Below, piece by piece: positions 34,749 through 44,200 of a stretch of 64,000 bases of DNA. A model generated the notes under the pieces. That model was not told the origin of the DNA. It did not search any database and saw nothing but the letters and a program-made list of their open reading frames with translations. This DNA comes from Zygnema cylindricum (taxonomy: Eukaryota; Streptophyta; Zygnematophyceae; Zygnematales; Zygnemataceae): the NCBI GenBank assembly GCA_037447655.1, contig JBBHKE010000423.1, positions 182,027 to 246,026 of the forward strand, given 5' to 3'. Position 1 is the stretch's first letter. The number at the start of each line of letters is the position of its first letter. The position numbers were made by a program, and so were the translations under genes.

Positions 34749-36113
34749 GGTTATGGGCCCACCATCTAGGGTGCCCATATTCAATGGAGTTGGCTTCATA
34801 TACTGGGAAAGTATGATGACAGGAGCTCTATGTGAGAAACGGTTTTGGGAATAGTTAGTGGACGGGTGAGGCGTCCATTAAGTCTTCGGATACCTTTAGG
34901 GTTTACCAGAGGCAGATCCACTAGAAATGCAGATCCATCTTCAACGGAGGAGTTAAAAGAAGGGGAGGTGGTGGACAAAAGAAAGGAGAAAAAAACGGTC
35001 ACATCAATAGCAACCGGTTCGGCATTCATGTCACCTATTACGAGGAACGAGGAGAATGATATCGATACCTGGGACTGCAACAATATGGCGGCTAAGCACT
35101 TCATCCTTCGCCATCTTACTCAACGGGTTGCATCTCCCCATTTGCAAGCAGAGAGGGCATCCGATCTTTGGGTGGCTCTCATAGAGATGTACCGAAGTGG
35201 TACGATTGAGCAACAATAGTTGGTTGATCAAAAAATTAAGGAGTATGTATACAAAGGGGGGAAGATGTTGGATTTTTGCAATGAGCTTGCTACACTTTTT
35301 ATGGAGCTGGAGAGTGCTGGAAATGTATTTAACGAAAAGGAAAAGGTTAACTGTTTACTTATGAAGTTACCCGATGAGTTCGCGAACATTGTCAACCGTG
35401 TGCAGGACTTGGAGGACTCAAGGTGGATTTGGAATTCAGTGGTAAGGATAATTCTCGTTCGAGATAGTACGATTGAGATTCGAAAGGGAGGAAAGAGTGG
35501 GCAAGCTTTGGCAGCTGAGACCGATTGGAGGAACAATGATTCCAAGATACAGGCTGGAAATTATCGAGGGGGGGGCAGAAAAATCAGACTGAGGAGTTCG
35601 GACCAATGACTCCTAAGGGATTGTTCCATTTTTGTAAAAAACCCGGGCACTATATCGCTGAATGCACTAAGTTAACCGAGCTGCGGTTAAAGGACGGGCA
35701 GACCGATGGACCCCGGAGAGGAAAGAAAAAGGCCCTTATGACACTGGTACATGAGGCGGAATCCGAAGACGAGGACAATGAACTCCTATTGGATGAGGAG
35801 TTGGAAGCAAAAAACGAGGTTGAAATTCCACGAAAGCAGAAATGTGCTTTCGGTGGATTGGAAGGTGAAGCAGGTTGGATTATAGACTCAGGTGCATCCA
35901 TGCACATGTGTAAAGATAAACACTTGTTCCTTAAGATAAAAAATATTCCCACCGTAGAGATAGAGTACAAGGATGGGAGGATAGTCACTACTACTCTTCT
36001 ACGATCGGTAGATCTAAAAGTGTTAGTAGAAGGAAAGACATCCATAGTTACATTCTCCCATGTATTGTTTATTCCGGAGCTGAACAAAAACCTCATCTCT
36101 ACATCTGTATTAA
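34729..36113 (+). pseudogene. E7 gag and protease
   Basis: Gag runs from the LTR ATG through 'MGPPSRVPIFNGVGFIYWESMM', then a one-base loss near 34850 shifts the frame. It continues at 34845-35219, a stop replaces a codon at 35217, then 35220-35609 ('LLMKLPDEFANIVNRVQDLED'). The zinc knuckle is 'FHFCKKPGHYIAECTKL' (35625-35670), first Cys replaced by Phe. Protease 'GWIIDSGASMHMCKDK' at 35874 is intact. The frame ends in sequence not belonging to the element. Confidence 0.85.
34749..34763 (+). other. E7 primer-binding site, perfect anticodon-region type
   Basis: GGTTATGGGCCCACC, 15 of 15 to the complement of the initiator tRNA-Met anticodon arm (GGUGGGCCCAUAACC in plant tRNAi). The ATG inside it (34753-34755) is in frame with gag and exactly eight codons after the LTR ATG at 34729. 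Confidence 0.85.
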
Positions 36114-36119
36114 ACATCT

Positions 36120-37640
36120 CAAATCTTCAGAACAAAGCCGGTCGTAGATTTCCGGCTTGGCATGTCTCTATTGCTAGCATCGCTCCATGACTGTATTTTC
36201 ACCTCTCCTCCTCCGAGTACAAACTTGAGATCTCGAGTACTTGCAAGTTATCTCAACACCCTTTTTGCTACTTCCCAATCTGCCTTTTTAGGATTCTGCA
36301 AACTTCTACTTAGAACTCGCACAGCTGTTGCAATGTCGGGTCTCGTACAGTTCATAAAATATATAAGACTTCCAACTACTTGTCTATATGGCTTTGAAGC
36401 CATAAACTCTTCCTCCCCTGTCTGTAGACTCTCACAAACCATTATGGCTGAGTCTGACTCAATTCCTTCCAATTTTTGCCCAAATTCCATGGGAGTTATA
36501 AATCCTTCCACATCTTTCATTTCAAATCTTTCCAGCATGTTACCTATTGCTTATTTTGAGTCAATATAATCAGCCTTTTGTTTGTGTCTCTTACGACTAG
36601 TATACCAAAGATAAACTTGGCCTCTCCGAGGTCTTTCATCTCAAATCTAGACCTTAAAGTCGTTTTAATTCGGTTTATTTCATCCATTGACTTACGTATT
36701 AATAATAGGTCATCCACATATACAACAATGTAAATTATCCCATCCTCCCATTGTAGAACATATACAGAATGATCTGAGCTAATTCTCTTAAAACCTAGCC
36801 CAGTCAAAAACTCATCTAACTTCAAATTCCATTGTCTGAGGGCTTGTTTCAGCCCATACAAAGATTTCATCAGTTTACACACCAATTCCTCTTTTCCTTT
36901 TTCTACATACATATCATGTTGTTTGATGTAGATGGTCTCTTCTAATTCTCCATGCAACAAAGCAGTTTTGACATCCATTTGAAGTATTTCCATATTCTCT
37001 TTAGCCGCTAGACTTAGCAAGATTTTGACAGTAGGAAATTCTAACAACTGGAGAGAAGGTTTCCTCAAAATCAATACTTTCTTTTTGATTATAACCCTTG
37101 ACCACTAGTCTAGCCTTATACCTTTCAATGGTGTTGTCCGGGTTCAACTTTACATTGAATACCCATTTGCTGCCGATGGCTTTTCTGCGTGGAGGAAGAT
37201 CCACCAGCTCCCACATCCGTGCCTCCATAATAAATTTCATTTCATCGTTCGCCGCCTCAATCGAATGATTTCTCTCAGGTGATGAAAAGGCCTCCTGAAT
37301 TGTTAGAGACTCCTCTGTAGTTGTAGAAAAAGCAAAGTGAGAGCTTGCTTGTAGACGGCTGCTAGATCTCTTTCCCCCCAGAAATTTTGAAGCTGAAATC
37401 GTCGGAGGTCTATAATTTGACTGCCTTGGCTGATCCGTGACCTTTGGTGTAACCGTTTGTTTTGCCTGAGCTGGAATTTGTGGTGAAGCCTCATGTGAAG
37501 TCACTAATGGAACTGAAGGAAGAGTAGTCCCACTTGGCTGTGGAAAGTAAACTCGCTGCGTATGGTGAAAAATGACATATTCTTGTTTTTCTTTTGCCGG
37601 TTTTTCTGACACTTGAAAAGAGTCAATCCAATCCATCTCA
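36120..37640 (-). pseudogene. Element B RT and RNase H
   Basis: Minus-strand reading. The RT start region includes '[33 protein letters not shown]' read in pieces at 37180-37080. 'MDVKTALLHGELEETIYIKQ' lies near 36975, 'SLYGLKQALRQWN' near 36860, and an intact active site 'YVDDLLL' near 36720. RNase H 'GSLIYFMNCTRPDIATAVRV' lies at 36370. Only one shift separates the large frames (37074/37001), so B is far less decayed than A or E4. Confidence 0.85.
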
Positions 37641-38620
37641 TCTTTAATCTAGTAATTTCTAGAGATAACCACTTTCTGTTTCTCAAATACAAAAACTCTA
37701 TAACCTTTTGCATTATCATCAAACCCCATGAAAATTCGCGGTAAGCATTTAGCATCCATTTTCCATCTATCTTGTGAAGTATCTAGAATAAAACACTTGC
37801 TACCAAAGATCTTAAAGTGACTAACATCAGGTTTCTCTCCTGACCAAAGCTCAAAAGGTGTAGTGCAAATAGATCTAGAAGCAATTATATTCTTAATATA
37901 AACAGCGAAGTTAAGTGCATCAACCCAAAATTTCAAATCTAGCCTTTTATCCGCAAGCATGGACCAAGCACTTTCTGTCACTGTCCTATTTAATTTCTCA
38001 GAAACACCATACTGTTCTGGTGTATATGGAACTGTAAGATTGTGACTAATACCTTTCTGAAAGAGAAACTCTTCGAATTCCTTTGATGTATATTCTCCCC
38101 CATTGTCCGATCTCAGCCCCAAGATTGGAACTCCATGAAGCTTTTCCGCTCACGCTTTGTAGTGTTTGAAGTATGTAAACACTTCACTTTTATGTTGCAT
38201 GAAATAAACTTTGGTATATCTCGAGTAATCATCTGTAAATGTAACCATATAGTGGACGCCTCCAACCGAAGCCACTTGTGAAGGACTGAGAACATCAGAA
38301 TGTATTAACTGTATAACTTTCTCTGATCTGTGGTTTGATTATTCTGGAAATGGCAATTTGTGGATCTTGACAAGCGAACAACCATCACATGATTTTATAG
38401 GATGGGAACTGAGAGAAAATCCCTTAACTTTTCCCGAATTCACCATTTTCTTAAGGTTGTCATAATTCATATGTCCTAATCTTTTATGCCACAACTCATT
38501 ATCAGATTGGACACTCGAGTAGAGAACATCATTTTCTTTATATGCAGCCATATCTATCCGGTGCATTTTGATAACATCTCTAGTTCTTGTTATTGCTTCT
38601 TTCCCTTTCTTGCTAACAAC
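37641..38620 (-). pseudogene. Element B integrase
   Basis: Zinc finger 'HKRLGHMNYDNLKKMV' and 'CDGCSLVKIHKLPFPE' (38500-38340), a core interrupted by stops near 38335, 'GLRSDNGGEYTSKEFEEFL' (38120), 'YTPEQYGVSEKLNRT' (38025; Asn to Tyr in the usual EQNGV), and the C-terminal 'KIFGSKCFILD' (37810). Confidence 0.85.
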
Positions 38621-38629
38621 CTGTCTACC

Positions 38630-38935
38630 TCATTTCAAAATGACTTTAAAGCCTTTGCTCTCCATTAATGATGTAGAAAAAAGATTTTTCTTAAAGTCTG
38701 GAACAAACAAAACATTGTGAAGGGTTCTTTTTACCGACTTTCTCCCCACATCTACCATAAAAGATACATCACCCTGTGCTGAGGTTTGAACACTCATGCC
38801 ACAAGCATAGTAAATACTTATTGGGGATGTTTGTTGAAGATTCGTAAAAGCCGCCTTGTCCAAACACATGTGGGCAGACGCTCTCGTGTCCATGATCCAT
38901 CCTACATCCTTACGACCCCCCATGGCTGCCGCCAT
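38630..38935 (-). pseudogene. Element B protease
   Basis: 'GWIMDTRASAHMCLDKAAF': the active-site triplet is Asp-Thr-Arg instead of Asp-Ser/Thr-Gly, which would be expected to kill activity. The frame is otherwise open and includes 'VLFVPDFKKNLFSTSLM', typical of the protease end in copia. Confidence 0.85.
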
Positions 38936-39039
38936 AGCAAATAACTCCGCATCCTTTGTCTCATTGAAACTTAAAGACTCATCTGCATCAGTTGCAGAAG
39001 CTGAAAAAAGAGCATTGCCACGGGTAGGATTCCTAGAGA

Positions 39040-39529
39040 AGCCTTTGTGATATTGGCTTTGCTGCCAACCTAGCCTGTATAAACCTGTCTCATTAGCCTT
39101 TTTCAGCTTAGGAGAGTACCTGTATCCATGACCCTTCTCAGAACAATAAAAGCAAGTAGTAGAAGATGGCCTATTCTGCCACTGATTATACTGATTTAAC
39201 TGATTCTGATTCTAGTTAAACAAACTCTTGTTCTGATTAATCTGATTTTTTTTGTCTGTGGAAAAAGCTTCAACCTTTCATTCTCGTTCAAGGAGAGTAG
39301 TATTAGTCTATCCCTCCAATATAAGATTATATGCTAACTGAAATGACCAGCTAGCTTTATCATGACTTTTTAACTGAATAAACACACCCTTCATGCTACT
39401 AGGGAGACCTCTAATAAGCAAAGCTACCTGTTGAAACTCAGGAAATGACCCCCCAACAGAAGAGTGAGCATCAGTGAGTGCACGAAAATTGTCACAATAC
39501 TCGACCATTGTACCCCCCAAGTATTTGTA
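39040..39529 (-). pseudogene. Element B gag, C-terminal part
   Basis: Open frame 39308-39520 with 'YCDNFRALTDAHSSVGGSFP' and 'GLPSSMKGVFIQLKS', then an Asn/Gln-rich stretch and a knuckle 'CFYCSEKGHGYRYS' (about 39150) in which the last Cys is Tyr. Cut at 39529 by N; the target bases TTGTA are 39525-39529. Confidence 0.8.
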
Positions 39530-40562
39530 TGCAATTCTGTGTCCTCCATTGGACTACAGAATACAGGAAGCCTCTAGATAGTATTTAACTAACCCACTTC
39601 AAGCCACAACCACTACTGCCCAAGAAGGCAAACTGACAATTTGACTGCACCCCTGTGTAGCCTGGACTCCCCTGAGTCCGTAGAAAAAAGAATCACTGAA
39701 AAAGGCCAACCAGGCGATAAGTTATGAGGCAGTAAAAATGCCAATTTGTACAAACTCTCAAAGGGAGAGGTGACCACCTACCAAAATTTTCTAAGTCCTG
39801 ATTCTCTCTAATAACTCCTATCTACTAAAGTACGGACCAATCAGATTACTGTATCGTACACAAAAGTACTACTGCCGATGTACCTTTTGTACGGCCTATG
39901 TACGACAAGGCTATTAAGTGGACGCGTGTCCGCTTTTCACTCGTCCGTACGTTCCTCGGAATTCCTATGACCGAATGTCATCTCTCCACGTGGCTCCAGG
40001 TTATGCCACGTCACAAAACGCCAAAGTGACCACTCCGGGATTTCGGCGATGATGTGCGCCGTTGGATTTTATGCGAAACGCAATCTTAGCCGTAATAAAT
40101 ACTTGCGCGATATTTGTTCCGATGTCGAAATAAAATGCGCGGTATCCGTTTTGAATTAGCGTCGTACGACGTACTATATAAAACTGAATCTATGTGCGTC
40201 GTACACAGTTCTAGTTAAATGGATTTAATTCTTCCTAACTAAATATATATCTATCACATACCCTAGCACTTAGCATTGGTCCTAGTCTATTAGGATAAAG
40301 CTGACCGCAACCGGTCAACTTGACGAACCGTAGGTACCGGGAACAAATCTCTCGTCCGTCAAGTATATTTTTAGTAACCTGCTAAAAATAGCTGTCTGTT
40401 GAACTAAAGGCAGCCATGGATCAACCTCTCTCTCTTACCTTCAGTGACTACAACAAGTATGGGAGCTAGAGAGCGAGGTGGAGGCAGGCTGTCCGTCCTT
40501 TTTCCTTTTATTAAAACATATTTAAACCTAGAAAATACTATAGAAATCTATAGATTTCAACA
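39530..40562 (-). repeat. 3' LTR of N
   Basis: On the minus strand it runs TGTTGAAATC to GAATTGCA. It includes ten GTAC tetramers between 39830 and 40203, a TATATA element at about 40175-40183, and the palindrome GGACTCCCCTGAGTCC at 39664. The polypurine tract AAAATAAGGGGAG (40574-40563) abuts it. Confidence 0.95.
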
Positions 40563-40575
40563 CTCCCCTTATTTT

Positions 40576-41283
40576 CTAGTCTAATTTTAATTTTTCTTTC
40601 AACCCACATTTTTCCCGACAATATTTTAGTTTAGGAGAGGGCACAGGTTTGGTCATCATGTCAGCCACCATTTCTTCATCAGGTCTATACACAAGATTTA
40701 AAATTTTGTTTTCAACTTTTTCTCTTACGAAGCTTAATCTTATGTCCATATGTTTTGCTTTGAAATGATGTTTTGGATTGGCTGCGATTGCGATTGCAGC
40801 TTGATTATCGCAAAAGATTTCATGCACTCCCTCCTTCATATATCCCAGTTCTTGCAATAATGACTTCACCCACATTAGTTCTTTCACAGCAGAACAAGAC
40901 GCCATATACTCAGCCTCCATAGTAGACTGAGCAACCACCTTTTGTTGCTTACTGCTCCAACAGCAAGCACCTTCCCCAACATACAACACATACCCAGAAG
41001 TGCATCGTCTCATAGGTGCGTCCCCATAACTGGCATCACTCCAAGTAGTGATGTCAGTGTGCTCCCCTCCCAAATGCAACCATAACTCTCTAGTTCCCAC
41101 CAGATATCTCATGACTCTCTTGGCTGCCTCCCAATCCCTCTTCCTAGGATCATTAAGACTCCTACTGAGTACACCAACTGCCGCCGCTATGTCCGGCCTG
41201 GTACAGTTCATAAAATAGATTAAGCTTCCTACGACCTGTCTATAAGGGATAGACTTCATGAATTCTCTTTCCTCAAGACTCAT
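40576..41283 (-). CDS. N polyprotein, RNase H part downstream of the TAG
   Basis: 235 codons in the same frame as the main polyprotein, directly after its TAG. It starts with Met and reads 'IPYRQVVGSLIYFMNCTRPD', 'TWSDASYGDAPMRRCTSGYV', 'EAEYMASCSAVKELMWVKSL', 'FCDNQAAIAIAANPKHHFKA' and 'ADMMTKPVPSP'. These are the catalytic Asp and Glu regions of copia RNase H, and all are present. The stop at 40576-40578 lies two bases before the polypurine tract. Whether this part is made at all depends on readthrough of, or restart at, the TAG ATG junction. Confidence 0.85.
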   Translation of the reverse strand: MSLEEREFMKSIPYRQVVGSLIYFMNCTRPDIAAAVGVLSRSLNDPRKRDWEAAKRVMRYLVGTRELWLHLGGEHTDITTWSDASYGDAPMRRCTSGYVLYVGEGACCWSSKQQKVVAQSTMEAEYMASCSAVKELMWVKSLLQELGYMKEGVHEIFCDNQAAIAIAANPKHHFKAKHMDIRLSFVREKVENKILNLVYRPDEEMVADMMTKPVPSPKLKYCREKCGLKEKLKLD

Positions 41284-44200
41284 CTAATCGTCTAAGATCA
41301 TCACTCCTCCTTCTACACTCCCATCACTTCCTTTTTTCAAGTCCATGGGAGTGGTACAACTGTTAGCATTTTCCATCTGGAATTTCTCAAGCATATTACC
41401 TATTGCTTCTTTCTGAGTTAGTCTGATAATCTTCTTCCCCCTATCTCTTTCCATTTGGATCCCCAAAATATATTTTGCCTCCCCTAAATCCTTCATATCA
41501 AATCTGCCCCTAAGATCTTTCTTTAGCCTATTGATATTCTCTAAAGACTTACTTAACACAAGCAGATCATCCACATAAATTGCAATAAAAATGACACCAT
41601 TCTCATCTTCAAACATATAGATAGAATGATCAGAGCTGATCCGGATGTATCCCAGATCGGTGAGAAACTCATCTAGTTTCTTATTCCACTGTCGGGGAGC
41701 CTGTTTCAGTCCATATAAGGACTTTATGAGCCTGCACACTTTGCTCTCTTCTCCTTCTTCCACAAACCCCTCGGGTTGCCTCATAAAAATTTCTTCCTCT
41801 AACTCACCATTAAGAAAAGCAGTCTTAATATCCATCTGGTGAATTTCCATGTCTTCCGCTGCGGCCAGACTGAGGAGAATCCTTACTGATGGGAACCGAA
41901 CAACTGGAGCAAAGGTCTCCTCATAGTCAATCCCCTCTTTTTGGGTGAACCCCTTCGCTACCAATCGAGCCTTATACCTCTCAATTGTATTATCTGGGTT
42001 CAGTTTTAGTTTAAATACCCATTTACATCCAATAGGTTTTCTGTCTGGAGGGCAATCCGCTAGTTCCCAAGTATTTGCTTCCATGATAGAAGCCATCTCA
42101 TCATTTATGGCCCTAATCCATCTTTCTTTCTCTGGACTATTCACTGCCTCTAAGTAAGACTGAGGCTCATCTGGGTGAGATAGGGTAGTTACCTTATGGG
42201 CAGCTTGTTTTTCCTGTATCCTTTTGCTGCTCCTCCTTCCTCCCTCAAACTCCGAAGCTGGAATGGATGGAAGTCTTGGATTTCTTCTCACTGTCTCATC
42301 GGCTCCCCTGTCCATAAAAACCGTATCTTGTCCCGCTTCTTCCATCTCCTCGAAGTCCATAAGAGTATGTGAGGTTTCCGGTGAGTCTCCTATATCTTCG
42401 ATCTCTCCTGAGTCTGTAATCACAGTTTCACTCATGTCTTTTTCGGGAACGACTGAGTTCTCCTCATTTTCGGACTCAAATCTGATCCTTATCCTTTTTG
42501 TATATTTGAAGGGGTCAAATGACTTCCCTTCATCCATGACAACTAAGTGTTTGACCAGAATGATATCTTTCTTTGCTAAGTCATAGACTCTATATCCCTT
42601 AACATCCTCATCATATCCCACAAAGTATCCAGGTTTTCCCTTAGCATCTAGTTTCCAGTTTTTCCTATCCGTATCAAGACTGTAAACTTGGCTACCAAAT
42701 ACTTTAAGGTGTGAGATATCTGGTTTCCTTCCAACCCATCTCTCATAAGGTGTCACTCCCTTTACAGCTGAGGTAAGGACTCTATTTTTAATATAGTTTG
42801 CACAGTTCATTGCTTCTGCCCAAAATCTCTTTCCTATTTTCTTGTCTGCCAACATACTGCATGCACTATCTCCTAGTGTTCGATTCAACCTCTCAGCTAC
42901 CCCATTTTGTTCCGGGTTATATGGTACAGTTTTCTGGTGCTGCACTCCCTCATCTCTCAAATATTCCTCAAACTCGTTAGAGGTATATTCCCCCCCATTA
43001 TCACTCTTTATCCTCTTAATGGGGGTTTCATGCAACTTCTCACTCCAAGCTTTATATTCTTTGAAGTAAGTTGATGCTTCAGACTTATTTTTCAGAAAGT
43101 AGACTCTAGAGTATCTAGACCAATCATCAGTTATTGTCATCATAAATCTTTTTCCTCCAACCGAAGGTACTTTTGCAGGTCCCCAAATATCTGTGTGGAC
43201 CAAATCTAACACTTTCTCACCTCTATATGTGGCGGCTTTGGGAAAGGGAAGTCTGTGAGCCTTACCTTGAGCACAACCACTACAATCATCCATCATTTCA
43301 TTATCCCCAAACTGAATGCCATCTACTACCCCAAGCTTTTTCATTTCCCTTAACCTATCAAAATGTACATGCCCTAACCGCTTATGCCAAATCATCATCT
43401 TAGGGACACCAACATAGTAAGCATTCTTCTTTTCATTACTCAAGTTAAGCCTAAACATTCCTTGGCTACCCTTATCTGCTGTGAAGTAAACTTCATCCCC
43501 ATACTTAGCTGTAAAGACTCCCTTTCTGGTGAAGGTATCAAACTCTTTGTCATCTAACACAGACGTAGAGACAAGATTTTTACTCAGCTGAGGAATGTAA
43601 AGTACATCTGAGAATGTAAGTATAGAAGTCTTACCCTCCACTAAGACTTTCAGATCTACTGATCCCACTAGATCTGTAGTAACCACTCTCCCATCCCCAT
43701 ACTCTATCTCTACAGTAGGAATCTTTCTTAGCTTAGTGAAGAGTTCTTTATCACGACACATATGCATGGATGCACCTGAGTCGATGATCCATCCTTCCTG
43801 TGGAGCCTCCCGGATGGCTCCAAGGGCACACTTCTGCCTCCGAGGAATCTCCTTCTCCTCCAAACTCTCGTCAAGAAGAAGCTCCCCATCCTCCTCAGAG
43901 GACTCATCCTCGGTTTCTCCTGACACTTTTGTAACCACAAGTGCCTTTTTCTTCCCTCCGGAAGAACCCCCTCCACGGTTCTCTTGGAGCCTCAGCTCTG
44001 ATAGCTTGACACAATCTGCAATAAAGTGTCCCGGCTTTTTGCAATAATGACAAAGACCCTTTGGGGGCCTCTGTCCCCCTGAATGATCTCTTTCCCCTCT
44101 ATAAGGTTTCTTCGGGTCCTTCCCCCATCGGTCCCCTCCTGCTGCTAGAGCTTGAATGCTCTTTCCTCCTCTCCTAATCTCCATTGTGTTCTCCTGCACA

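Larger units (their letters stand above)
33690..36113 (+). mobile_element. Ty1/copia element E7 (plus), 5' part only
   Basis: A full 5' LTR (33690-34748) is followed by a perfect primer site and gag-protease. Coding stops at about 36113, a few codons past the protease end ('LNKNLISTSVLN'), where minus-strand RNase H of element B begins. Integrase, RT, RNase H and 3' LTR are missing. The LTR is close to that of N in length (1059 against 1033 bp) and layout. Confidence 0.8.
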
